From positions 1,233,631-1,297,630 of the forward strand of contig NW_025064894.1 in the NCBI RefSeq assembly GCF_019112545.1: a stretch of 64,000 nucleotides of DNA. The letters run 5' to 3'. The translations under genes and the position numbers were made by a program. Numbering within the stretch: position 1 is the stretch's first letter; each line of letters opens with the position of its first letter. The notes beneath the pieces are model-generated. The model was not told the origin of the DNA. It saw only the letters and a program-made list of their open reading frames with translations, and did no database searches. This document shows, one piece after another, positions 46,413 through 57,273 of the stretch. Source of the DNA: Guyanagaster necrorhizus. Lineage: Eukaryota; Basidiomycota; Agaricomycetes; Agaricales; Physalacriaceae.

Positions 46413-47568
46413 TGTAATTTGTTTAGACAAAAAAGCAAGGCCTGCAAACGGAAGAAGGGAACATGGAGAATCGTGCTCGCAGCCTCAGAGTTCGAGAGCA
46501 GTGATGGAGAATCTATATCAGAGCTGGCTCCGAATCGTCAACAAACTTACCAAAAATGGCAACCTCCAATGTCAGCAAAAAAAAGTGGCGTGACAAGGTG
46601 GTATCCTCCTGACTACTACTCTTGCCATCACAGCGGGGTCCTTTTATCAATATACTTCATATATATACCCCGCTCCTTCCTACTCCAGCTTACCTCTGTG
46701 CTCTTTGGTCCACATGAAATGTATGAGCATAGGTCATCTGTCACCTCCAAAATTCCCAGTGTGAAGGATCTGATGGCTGAACAAATTAGATAATTACTGT
46801 AGAGAATACATCTCGGTGCGGTCTTTCCTTAATCCATATACGCATCCGCCTTTGATTAACCACCATTGTACCCGGCGCCAAGGTTGTTCTGTCTCCATGA
46901 CCCCATCAATTATTTTGAACAATCCCATTTGAAAGAACGAGAGACAAGGATCCAAGTGAAAAAAAAATGGAAATTCATACACTCCTTATTCAACACGGGC
47001 AGAGGGAATCGAAAATTGAACCCTAAACTAGTATCGAGCAGGACTCCTACGCTAGATTCATGTGCAACATTAGAAGAAAAGACAAAATGCCATTAGCAAT
47101 GAAGGCCATTTGTGATAAACCGTGAAGAGAATGTAATCACCATGAAAAACGGGTCGCTCAGGCATCATTTTGGAGATAGGGAGGGAGTCAAACCCATCCA
47201 GCCATTTCACTTTACATCCAAATAGTTATACCCGAATCATAGAATGAACTGACGAAGCAAAATTGTCGCCAAACTGGTTCCTTTGAAGCTAAGACTCACC
47301 TAATTGAGCGTTTCTCTTCTCATCTCCGAAACGCATGCATGCAGAGAATTTTAGGAGCTTTTTCAGAAGTCAAGAGAAAGTTAAACATCGAAAAAAGGAA
47401 TTGATCTATTCTGACTCCCCCACGGGATGGATAGAGGGAATCGAATCTTGAGCTAATGAACGATCTCTGCCATTACACAGCGGATATCCGGAGATCAGGG
47501 GGGAAGACGGCGTGGAGTTCACAGGACCGCCAGTAACTGTGTCCATTACTTCCTTCGAGAACCTCATA
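46413..47568. other. No supported gene
   Basis: Mostly normal CpG. Two stretches (about 46,967-47,010 and 47,430-47,465) contain AGAGGGAATCGAA, which resembles the reverse complement of a tRNA T-arm, but no full tRNA fold can be made. The plus-strand ORF 46,419-46,793 has no recognisable domain. Confidence 0.4.
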
Positions 47569-47805
47569 TTAGCTGATCCTCCGATCTTTCTTGCTGCTTC
47601 TAACCATAAATCCCACCCAGTACGCGATCAGGTAGATAAACATACACTTGAGAAACGACGTCTGGACTGAGACCTCAGAGAGCACATCCCCAAGCGGAAT
47701 TCTTCCTTCCCGAATCCATACACGAAAAAGTAAGGGAACGAGTGTGCAAATGAACACAAAAAAGGGGGTAAAAAACCAAGCATATGGAAAGATGATGCGC
47801 AACAC
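47569..47805 (-). CDS. Possible small two-helix membrane protein or exon
   Basis: This 78-codon minus-strand frame has two hydrophobic segments (YAWFFTPFFVFICTLVPLLF and CMFIYLIAYWVGFMV) and a basic C-terminal end (RSSKKDRRIS), a composition typical of a membrane protein rather than a chance frame. It may be a complete small protein or the last exon of a larger gene. The plus-strand frames that overlap it look weaker. No family is recognised. Confidence 0.35.
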   Translation of the reverse strand: MLRIIFPYAWFFTPFFVFICTLVPLLFRVWIREGRIPLGDVLSEVSVQTSFLKCMFIYLIAYWVGFMVRSSKKDRRIS

Positions 47806-48283
47806 TCTCCAGATCCACGCGATATGTACGCGCCTGTCCGAAATCTCGAGCTCTCAGTTGTTCACGCGTATATTATTTCACATACCCTCCTACTTCCATC
47901 GCATTTGGTTCCTTTATCAGTCCTGTGTCTACCTCATCCGCCAACACTTCGCCCTCAACAACTCCACCTTCCACTCTCTCGCCGAGTCCGACCGTTGCAA
48001 GAGGCTGGATCAACTACAGCTCTGGATCACCGCCACCCAGATCCCAGATGCTGTTCGTTCTTAGTCAGTTTTCCCATCCAAAACCTGACAATTTGTAGAT
48101 CACCAGATAGTTCTTCAAATGAGTCACTCCCTTCAACTGCACGGCGGGAGAAACGGAGCATTCTTCGGTATGTACATACACTTCTTCATCATTCGGGAGA
48201 CTTATAGTTACCTAGATCAAGTACCTCTCCATACGACATGAAGAATCAACAGAAAGCCTACTTTCCCCGAAATAACAAACCTC
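47806..48283. other. No supported gene
   Basis: Overlapping short plus-strand frames (47,648-48,064 and 47,824-48,207) could include exons of the zinc-finger candidate downstream, but no clear splice model was found. Confidence 0.35.
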
Positions 48284-48790
48284 GTGACTCCCCCTCCAAG
48301 ACATTTATTGAGTTGCTCAATTTTCCATTCAAAGAAGCCCTCTGCAACAAGTACTAGAAATTCGCAAGGAATCCCGAGGATTACTTCTACGCTGAGGTCC
48401 TTGATGACATCACAATCAATTCCGTTTGTCTTCTCTGTCCTCCTGGTTCCCAAAACGACCTTCACCCCTCGCCACGCCAAAGATGCCCATTCTTCTCCTG
48501 GAGAAGGTAAAGATCCGTTCATTTACCTTTCGTCCTGCGACGCGAAACCCCGAAGACCTACATCGCTTTTCGTCAAGTCCGGTGCACTGAAGAGGCACTT
48601 TAATTTGAGTTATCATAATGAGAACAGGTTCAGATGTCCGTACTGCTGTGCGGCGTCTTCTCGCCCGGAGACGGTCGCTAGACATCCGACGAAGTGTCGT
48701 GCTCTGGAGAGGACACTTATGGAGGGAGATAGGAGCGGTACGTGTCTCACAGAATTTTCGTGTTTACCATATTCATATCTTGTTTCCTAG
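48284..48790 (+). CDS. C2H2/C2HC zinc-finger protein candidate
   Basis: Around residues 90-140 there is a partial first finger (FVKSGALKRHFNLSYH, giving the F..L..H....H half) followed by a good second finger FRCPYCCAASSRPETVARH ending PTKC, a C-x2-C...H-x3-C arrangement. Tandem fingers of this form usually bind DNA. The first Cys pair is not clearly in place, so an upstream exon or intron boundary probably lies just before residue 90. A gtacgt donor at about 48,736 suggests another intron after the second finger, so both ends are uncertain. The overlapping minus-strand frames are shadows. Confidence 0.45.
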   Translation: MTPPPRHLLSCSIFHSKKPSATSTRNSQGIPRITSTLRSLMTSQSIPFVFSVLLVPKTTFTPRHAKDAHSSPGEGKDPFIYLSSCDAKPRRPTSLFVKSGALKRHFNLSYHNENRFRCPYCCAASSRPETVARHPTKCRALERTLMEGDRSGTCLTEFSCLPYSYLVS

Positions 48791-49610
48791 ATATATCGGA
48801 TGGAGGCTTATGATACCGCTATAAACATAATTGGAGTATGCATATGATAACCGGTGCATATCGCCTTTGATATTGTATTTTAGTACGGATACCGAAATTG
48901 GATAGTTACAGGCACACTGATAGATACCTGTACAAGATGCGTGCTCTGATTTATTTGTGCTTTATCATCTAGATTTCTAGTACAACGGTGTGATGCAGGG
49001 CCTACGTCGCTTTCCTTGATGTTGGGCGTATCCAGCCATGTAGCCAGCCCGATGCAGTGCAACTTTAATCGGGACCACTAGTTCTTCGTTTTCGTTCATT
49101 GCCTTTCTGAAATTGGTCCTGAAGAGTTGGAGAAGTTTCGTTGATGCATTACTCCATCTGAAAGTCACAGTATTCATCTATAAACTGACTGTTATCAGTA
49201 ACTGAAGTCCACTTGGGCCCGGTACTCCAGACTCGCTGGCTCTGTACTGGCGGACGAATTCTCTCACTCGCATGTCCCCGTGAAGACTCTCTTCGCAGAC
49301 AATTCGATTTACTCAATAGCGCATGCACACTGTGAATCTGGCCTGGAGCGGCTGATGCTCAGTATGTCGGAGTCGAGATACTGATTCAAGTCGATACTCC
49401 GAATCGTTTGACTCATCTTGGGGGACCGAAGACTGTTGGATTTGATGTGGAATTTATGCGTGGTGGGGAAGAGCTTTTGTCTGAGGAGGTATCTATGGAT
49501 GATGTCATTAAATGGGAAGAGGACGGCTGATATGAGATTTGTCATAGATGGATGTATTTATTTCCATCCTCTGTAACGGTGCATAAGGCGGTGAGAATGG
49601 CATGTACAGT
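48791..49610. other. Intergenic, no supported gene
   Basis: Short minus-strand frames (48,880-49,177 and 49,309-49,545) have no recognisable features. Confidence 0.4.
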
Positions 49611-49686
49611 GAGAGCGTTGGCACGGTCCGGTTACTCCGAGATCACGTGTCGCATTGCCGTAGATTCCCGCTTGTCCGTAGCTAGA
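49611..49686 (-). repeat. Short dispersed repeat, copy 2
   Basis: It aligns with 24,146-24,221. The two copies share GGCACGGNCCGGTTNCTCC and CGAGATCA, and end in TAAGCTAGA or TAGCTAGA. This copy keeps more CpG than the first. Weak similarity continues to about 49,585 (GTGAGAATGGCA). It overlaps the last exon of the predicted gene at 49,632-50,035. Confidence 0.5.
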
Positions 49687-50035
49687 TTGGTTTCGAGTGA
49701 GCAGAAAACTGGCTGAGAACGATAACAATTTACAAAATGACTCCAATCCTGGAGGCGGGGACCTACCACCATAATAACAGTCAGCGAGAGAATGAAGAAA
49801 CGGCGGGAAATCACGCACAGTATTGATTGTTTACCATGGGGAGTTCGCTGGTATGGCTTTTCCCTTTGATCGCAAATGAACAAATAAGTCGAAGAAAGGC
49901 AAGAAAGAAGACGTACTGAGTCTTCTTTGAGTGTCTACTTCGGGTGTCAATGGATGTGTTGGAGAACAAGTAACCCAGAAGGCGCAGGGTTCTCGCGAAC
50001 GGGGACGTTGGAGCCAGATACTCTCGTGTATCCAT
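49632..50035 (-). CDS. Small three-exon hypothetical gene
   Basis: Exons 50,035-49,917, 49,863-49,835 and 49,762-49,632 join to 279 nt, coding 92 residues and a stop with consistent phase. The introns are 53 and 72 nt with gtacgt/gtaaac donors and aag/tag acceptors. The protein starts MDTREYLAPTSPFARTLRLL and ends KRESTAMRHVISE. It has no recognised domain and no signal peptide. Part of the last exon is the dispersed repeat also found at 24.1 kb, so either the repeat supplied the C-terminus or the model is wrong. Confidence 0.35.
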
Positions 50036-50294
50036 CGTTTTCGTTCTGGAGGTAGAGTTTTCCCTTACGTGAAAGCGCCGTCGATGATGAGTTCATAGGT
50101 CCATTATTGAATGGAAGTTAATAACAGAATGTGGAAGCGAATCAAAGTAACATACCCGTTTTCCCACCAAGCAGGAGGTACCAGATCTCTAAGGACGTCG
50201 GGACCTTACGAAGGCGTTCCAAAGCCATACACGTCATTCTCATTTCGTCGGCCATGAAACCGAGAATACGCTAATCTAGTGAGTAATGATCCTA

Positions 50295-51144
50295 TCAGGA
50301 GAACCATATATCCCTTACTTGTCCACAGTAGATCCTTCGATGAAAGAAGAATTCGTGCTGAAGGAGGGACTTGAGCGAAGACGCGTGAATCTGAATCATG
50401 GGTACATACCCAATATCGGCGCCACCGCATTTACCACCTGCCATGAAACCATTCACATCACGGCCCACCCTGCCATCGAAGACCTGGTCGTTGACCTCAG
50501 TGCGCATCGAAGTAGCAGGTAGAACGTCTTGAACCATATAAGTCCTAGCGCAATGCGACACGCATCCCGTTAATAATCGTGAACGAGAAGAAAGCCGCGA
50601 CCTACGTGTTCTTCTCGTCCGGTTCCACACCACACCGTTGGAAGACGTGTGAAAGGTCGAGAGAGTCTGTGCTAAGAACGCGTCAGGTTGATAAAATAAC
50701 GACAGGGCGTGTAGACCGGCACCTGCTCGATGCGTCTAGGATCGTGAAAGCGAGGTAGAAATAGTCCTGATATGCAAAACTGCCGCCACTGCTCGGCGGG
50801 GAGGTTTCTGAGTTTGGGGAGATCAGAGAGGATTCGTCGTCACTGCTGGGAGAGAATGTCAGGCGTCTATGAGGGAGTGTGAAGAGCGGGTAGACGTACG
50901 AATGACCGGCAGGTTCTTGGAGCATCGCGAATGGGAGACCGCTCCTGGAAGGAAGGTGAGAGTCGTATGGGAACATACCCGTGACACGACAGAAAATCAT
51001 CAGAAGACATTGAGGATATGACGAAGAGAAAACATTCAAGCCGGGATTTTGAGAGACGAGACATGGTCTCGTGACCGAAAGTGATGAACAATCGAGACAT
51101 TCTGCGTGGCATTGTCTTGAAGAAGATGCCGACGCGGAGGTCAT
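50295..51144 (-). CDS. Probable multi-exon gene, unknown product
   Basis: Minus-strand sequence has several protein-like stretches in different frames joined by intron-like segments. MTSASASSSRQCHAECLDCS lies near the start. LPKLRNLPAEQWRQFC and FLPRFHDPRRIEQ lie near 50,800-50,720, QPDAFLAQTLSTFHTSSNG near 50,680, and VQDVLPATSMRTEVNDQV near 50,550-50,510. A good intron gtaggt...gctag (about 60 nt) precedes the last of these. I could not build one frame-consistent model and recognise no domain. Confidence 0.3.
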
Positions 51145-53000
51145 TATGCAAAGTTAAATTGGGTTTTGTGGCGTTCTGTACTTCCCGTCTCTTTATTCAA
51201 GGGTAATGGTCCAGAAAAATGTAGGCACTTACTTATCCGCAACTTTGCGATGGGATTAGAGATAAACATTGTTTTTGGAGTACTCCTTTGCCCGCAGCGT
51301 TGTTCCGGTGCTAAAGCACAGGATCTAAGCAAGATATAGAAGAGAGGAAGACACGAGCATTGGCACAGATCATGCCAGAGTTCCGGGCAGAAAAATCAAG
51401 GCAACCAGTGGTTATAGATTGTCCTGACAAAGATTTATGGATCATTCCAGAACGACGGTTCCAGGATTTTGGTCGTGTATCATCTCCAGAGTTACGAGAA
51501 TCTGAATACAAAACATTGCCTGTCGCCGTTATCGCCGTCTCTGGATACGCTGAGAAGGAAGAAAGGGATGCACGCTGGTGTGTATACGGCAAGGGGGACA
51601 TATTATCCGAAGTTAGAGGCTGCATCAGATGAAAATGGGCTTTGACTGTGCAAGTTCCGAAGTGACGACCGATTGTTCAGCGTAGAGCCTCTGAACCCGG
51701 TGTTTTAGGTAGTACGCGCTCGTGCTAAAAATTCGGATGGTGATGGCCCGGAAAGGAAGGACTCGGCAGTGACCGAGCGAAGGGCGTGCTGTTAAGCAGT
51801 TTTGTCGTTGCTTTTCCTTTGATATGATGCGCTGGCACGGATAGTCGTAGGAAATAAATCTAAGCTCTGCCCTAGCCAAGATGAAATAAAGAAGTTGAAT
51901 TTCCCAAGGGCCAAGGGGAGTCTTAGTGTCGGACCTTGGGGGAACTTTTCACTGAAAATTACATGATGATGTAGTATTGAAATAATCTCTGCCTGCTGGG
52001 CAGCTTAAGTTCGGTTTTCAGCATGCAGAACAGATATATCCTGTACCGTAGCTTCGTTTTAACTTTAAATGTGCGGTCCTTTCACCTTGAGAACGACTTG
52101 AATGACGTATAACACGTCTGGATTCGCAACTAGATAACCGTCCAAGTGCGAAATGATTGGATGTTCGTGATAGATTCATTGGGCGGTGCTCAACCGAAGT
52201 GAGTGGGATAGCTAGGTTACATCTGTGGCAAAGACGACAAGGGGCTTACTAGGGACTTTAAATATACTTAGACTAGCTTAGCTAACTACCTAACTACCCT
52301 CAGAGTTGGAGATGATAAGTGGGTCCATACGAGAAGCCTACCGCGACTGGTCATGGGGAGGATCAAAAGCTCGTGGATGGCCTTGAGATGAGAATAGGAC
52401 CGACGGGCATGCTGTTTAAAAAGCGCCTACGGAGACAACGAAGACATGCCTGCGTAGGAGAAGTACTTGAAGTCTACGTGTGCTCCTCAAATAAAAACAG
52501 ACTTAGTTAGTTATCTGTTCCCTAGCTCCTGATCACCTAATACATTCCCGAGTCAAATACGGTAACATCAAAGATTCACTAATCCAGGCAAAGAAGCTCT
52601 TCCCACCACTCGGTTTTAAATCACTCATTCAAACTTATAAGGAAACCCGTCAGCCAAATCTCGTCTAGGCACGCCCAGGATCATCTCGCTCGGATTTGTC
52701 ATATACAATCTCGGTTAGTTATCCGGGCTCGTCGCCACTCGGTCTGTTCTTCATTTTCCATGATTCAGTACCCTTGTACGGAGGCAATATACTCTTGATA
52801 CAAGTCGTCCGGCACCACATGCTCCGTACTCCTAACCTGGTAGGCGTTATATTAGCACCCTACGTCTCTTATCAGAACGTTAACCCCCGGGGTATTGTAG
52901 GGAATAATAAATTTTAAAGCATAGTGTACAGTCTGATTATACAAACAAAAATCATATAAAAAACGTTCCTTCCTTGCCCTAGGTCCCAACCATGTCAAAC
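51145..53000. other. Intergenic, no supported gene
   Basis: Overlapping open frames at 51,311-51,632 on both strands (90 and 104 codons) exclude each other and lack domain features. The interval 51,880-53,000 has no coding signal; its end should contain the 3' UTR of the acetyl-CoA synthetase gene. Confidence 0.4.
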
Positions 53001-55507
53001 TCAAGCAGACTCCGCAACCTTCTTCTTAATGATATCCACTACACCAGGCTCGGCCACCGTACTCAGATCACCCAGCTGATCACCCTCGCCCGCCACAATC
53101 TTCCGCATGATACGGCGCATGATCTTCCCACTGCGAGTTTTGGGTAGGTCACTGCAGGCCGATAGGAATCAGTGTGAGAGAGAACGATAGGGTCGAGGGA
53201 ACGGTTACACACCTGACAATATAGATCTTCTTCGGCGCTGCAAAGGGTCCAATCACTTTCCTGACCTGGAGGACTAGCTCCTTGGTGAAGGCAGGCTCGT
53301 TTGAGGGGTCATAGGCGAATTCGGGCTTCAGGGTGACGAAGGCGTACACAGCCTGGCCAGTGAGCTCGTCGGCGGTACCGATGACGGCAGTCTCAGCGAC
53401 ACCCTTGTGCATGATAAGGGCGCTCTCGATCTCAGCCGTTGAGAGACGATGGCCAGAAACATTAATAACATCTATTAGAGTAATGAGCGAGGCCAGTGAT
53501 AGAATGAACGAAACACACCATCAATACGGCCCTTAATCCAAATATAACCATGCTCATCACGAGCAGCTCCATCTCCAGTATAGAACAAGCCAGGATAAGG
53601 TTTCATATACGTCTCGAGATAGCGCTTGTGGTCGCCGTAGATAGTACGAGCGATTGATGGCCATGGAGTCGCGAGAGCCAGAACGCCCTCGACATCGTTG
53701 CCTTCGAGCTCCTGAACATATTGTCAGTACGAGACGCTAAGCAGGTTGACTGGACGACGAACCTTTCCGCTGACAGGATCAAGAATGACAGGGTCAATAC
53801 CAAAGAAGGGAACAGTAGCGCTACCGGGCTTAGTCTCGATGGCGCCAGGGAATGGCGTTACGACAATACTGCCTGTCTCAGTTTGCCAGAAGGTGTCGAC
53901 GATGGCGCACTACTCAATCGTGAGCAGGATGAACGAATGGTGACGTAGAGATCGTACCTGTCTCTTGCCGACCTCCTCGTTATACCAATTCCATGCCTCC
54001 GGGTTAATCGGCTCCCCAACAGAACCCAATACTCTCAAGGTCGACAAATCATGCCCTTCCACGTGGTGGGCACCTAATCTGCGGAGAAGTCGGATAGCGG
54101 TAGGAGCGGAATAGAATTGCGTCAGTCCATGCTTTTCAACGGTTTGCTGGGGGAAGTAGTTAGTACTGAGGCGGCACCGACGGGTCAAAGATAAGACGAA
54201 CCCAATATCTTGATGGCGTCGGGTAAACAGGCGTACTTTCGAAGACGGTGGTCGAGACTCCATTTAGAAGGGGACCATAGGTGATGTACCTGAAGAAGTC
54301 GAACGGATCAGTATCCAAATGCAGATGTGAAATTACAAAAAAAAGTTGGGGACGGAGCTTTGATGTGGGTCGGAAAGACAGATGGGCATAGGGGAACGGA
54401 CTCACGTATGTCCAGTGATCCAGCCAATGTCAGCCATGCAGGCGAACTTGTCGTCGGGGTGAACGTCGAAGACGTATTTGACGGTCATTGCTGCGCACAG
54501 GAGGTATCCACCGGTAGTGTGAACGACACCCTTGGGCTTACCAGTTGAGCCTGAAGTCTGTAAAAGAAATGTTAGGCAACGAGAGATGTGACACGAAAGA
54601 CACGGACATAGAGAATGAACAACGGATCTTCGCTCGACATGACTTCAGGAGGGCAGTAGTTGGGAACCCGGGCAATCTCCTCGTGCCACCACTTGTCGCG
54701 ACCTGGAGTGAGCTGAACGTCGTTACCGGTCCTCCTGAGAACCAAGACGTGCTCGACATCGGGGCACTCCTTCAAGGCGGCGTCGACGATGGCTTTGGTA
54801 GCAATGGTCTTTCCTCCACGCTTTCCCTCGTCACTAGTAATCAGGACACGCGAACGGCAGTCCTGCACACGGTCGCGAAGAGACTCGGAGGAGAAACCAG
54901 CAAAGATGACAGAGTGAACGGCGCCGATACGGGCGCAAGCGAGGAAGGCAGCGATAGCATGCCAGGTCATAGGAAGGTAGATGGATACAGTGTCGCCCTT
55001 CTTGACGCCGAACGATTTGAGAACGTTTGCGACCGAACAGACTTCGCGGAGGAGCTCGGAATACGAGACATTACGTCCCTCACCTGGCTCGTCGGCTTCG
55101 TAAATGATAGCCGTCTGGGAATACTCGTAAATAAAGACAGAGATAAGAACAAAGTCATCATACCTTGTCCGGGTGCTTGAACGCCCAGCGGTCGACACAG
55201 TTGTAGGAAGCATTCAGCCCGCCCTCGGGGAACCAAACGATGTCGCCAGTCTCGAAGCCTCCAGCGCGAACGGTATGGAAAGGGCGGTCCCAATGCAAAG
55301 TTTGGCGAGCCATCTGTACGGCGCGTCAGTGGGAAATTCCCCCAGCAACAGCGCGAAACATACCTTAGCCCACCAACTATCACTCTCGTGGCCTATGGTC
55401 TCTTTGTGGGCGGCTCTGTATGCCTCGACATGGGGACCAACATGGGGTAGTTTGTGGCCATTTGCGAGACGCGGTGCAACGGGATGGATGGGAATAGATT
55501 CAGACAT
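53001..55507 (-). CDS. ACS: Acetyl-CoA synthetase (AMP-forming), 10 exons
   Basis: This enzyme makes acetyl-CoA from acetate, ATP and CoA through acetyl-AMP. It feeds the glyoxylate cycle, lipid synthesis and histone acetylation. Ten exons (55,507-55,364; 55,313-55,164; 55,114-54,608; 54,557-54,406; 54,289-54,202; 54,146-53,958; 53,909-53,763; 53,711-53,519; 53,471-53,213; 53,151-53,001) give 1,980 nt, 659 residues, normal for the family. Motifs in order: [11 protein letters not shown] near the N-terminus, the P-loop-like [10 protein letters not shown] split from ILY by an intron, ADIGWITGH, the adenylate-binding [29 protein letters not shown], and the C-terminal RSGKIMRRI with the catalytic, acetylation-regulated Lys. 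No broken residues were seen. Confidence 0.95.
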
Positions 55508-55556
55508 GGGAGAAAAAGGGAAAAGGGAAGGATGGGCGCCCACGTCCCCAGTCGGA

Positions 55557-55565
55557 CTATTTATA
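55557..55565 (-). promoter_or_regulatory. TATA box of acetyl-CoA synthetase gene
   Basis: TATAAATAG on the minus strand lies about 50 bp upstream of the ATG at 55,507. Upstream of it (about 55,600-55,620) is GC-rich GCCCCCGCATCCG, which contains the CCCCGC core bound by Mig1/CreA-type carbon repressors. Carbon-source control is known for this gene in other fungi; its use here is inference. Confidence 0.5.
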
Positions 55566-56543
55566 CTCATTGACATTGCGGCCATCACGCGGCAACCCCT
55601 TTTCGGATGCGGGGGCGAATAAATCAAATTGAAATCCAACCCCACACGGCTTCCCCGCATCACACGCCCACTTATCATCTTGGCTCTTCCTGTTTGCATT
55701 TTTGTTGTCAAATCAAGAATGCACCATGAGACCCATCAAAGTTTTTTCCTGCCAATGATGGTGGAGGCGCCGCAGGCACCGACCTATCACGAGTGCTCTC
55801 CGTCCCCGCCTAGGTTGGGCGGGACGCCGTCTGTCGGACTTCCGGTTGGAAGGAAGGGAAAAAGGGAGAAACGAGACAGGGGTCGGAGGAGCGTTTGTGC
55901 TTTCGGCTGGACAATATCGTTACGGTCCGGCATCCGACGCCAATATCAGGGGCATGACTTCATGAAATCGAAAGTTTCAATCACGAAAAAGATTGAACAT
56001 TCGTTTTTCCATATGATGCGTCGTCCAATTTCGTACCTATCAAGGTGAGCACGCATCAATGTCTAATCGCATCAGCTGACACTTGCCAAGTCCGACTGCA
56101 CACGTCCTATCAGAGTGGGATGAATGACAATGATCCTGACAAAATATCACACCACCAACGATCACACCATCAACCACGGAACACAGTTCAGGAACACGGT
56201 GCCGGGAAGGCGGCAGACTAATCTAAGCATCACTGTCATCGGCAGTCGGGTGTCCAGGCAAATTCCCATTTCGGAGCATCTCTCTATGCCTTTGCGCGGC
56301 AATCGAAACCTGCATATGCACGTCAGAAAAACATCGTCTTTGTAACATGAGGACCCACACATGATCCCATGACCTCTTATTCATTCTCTTCCATCGCGGA
56401 TCACTCTTACCAACCACCCCGTGACACATTTTCTCTACAAGGCAACCGAAAAGCCTGATGGCAGTAAATGATCAGTCAGTCACAGTCAGGCGATTTGGAG
56501 TATTCTTCTCAACTCTTCTCCGTCCAAGGCCATCGAAATTAAA
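55566..56543. other. Intergenic, no supported gene
   Basis: The upstream region of the acetyl-CoA synthetase gene. Short open frames are unsupported. Confidence 0.4.
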
Positions 56544-57163
56544 TCAGGCCACAAACCCGGATTTACATACTTCGAAACACCTCCTAATTACCAATACGTT
56601 GCGGTAATGAACCCGAACCCGTTCATCGGGGATACACGATCCAAATCCATGATCAGCACCTATGCATCGCACCGTGTCACCAAAGTTGCCTATGCCCAGA
56701 ATGAAGTCAAGTGCGAAGGAACTATACAACGCTGGACAGATTAATCTGCACATGGACGCGCACCATGAATTAGAATCACACGAACTATACATAACCCCAA
56801 CGGGAAGAAGCATGGGGATCGACACCGCAGCTTCGAATTCGACCAGAGTAAACCCGAGAACCCACAAAGCGATGCCGCTTCTTTGACAATGCTATGCCGT
56901 CCCGGAACAATGTTCATCCAGAGATAACCGAGCGGCTTCTCTCCCCAATAGAAGGCACAGACGCAGACATGGGGCAGCCACATAAAGTACCGAACTTTGT
57001 CGACAGAGATATCTCTGACCCGAAGCCGGAGTTACGGTGGACAGTACCGCGTCTTCTATCATCCTGTGAGTATTACTGAGCCGTAGTGGTTGCGAGGATC
57101 GTCTCCAAACTGGAAGGTCCCATCGAGCAATAGCAAAGCTGATCCGGGAATGCCTTGGCGCAT
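56544..57163 (-). CDS. Possible multi-exon gene with TATA box
   Basis: A TATAAAAG box on the minus strand (57,273-57,266) lies about 105 bp before an ATG at 57,163. The first exon (57,163-57,077) encodes MRQGIPGSALLLLDGTFQFG plus nine more residues and ends at a gtaata donor in phase 0. Downstream, open stretches such as RYFMWLPHVCVCAFYWGE and CIPDERVRVHYRNVLVIRRC reach a stop at 56,544. I could not fix the splice sites between them. Hydrophobic segments suggest a membrane protein; the family is unknown. Confidence 0.3.
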
Positions 57164-57265
57164 CCTCAGAATGATTCACCGCGCTATCAATACCAATCGT
57201 TCATGAGGGAGGTAGTGGGGGAAGGAGGGAAAGGGAAGATGAAGAGATCGATTGAAGGACACGCA

Positions 57266-57273
57266 CTTTTATA
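57266..57273 (-). promoter_or_regulatory. Candidate TATA box
   Basis: GGTATAAAAGTGCG on the minus strand, upstream of the candidate gene at 56,544-57,163. Confidence 0.35.

Noticed and set aside
46967..47465. tRNA-like reverse complements (AGAGGGAATCGAA motifs)
   Set aside because: A T-arm-like stretch is present, but no 7-bp acceptor stem or 7-nt anticodon loop can be formed; the best anticodon stem has a mismatch and a 9-nt loop.
54545..55180. 211-codon plus-strand ORF
   Set aside because: Antisense to acetyl-CoA synthetase exon 3.
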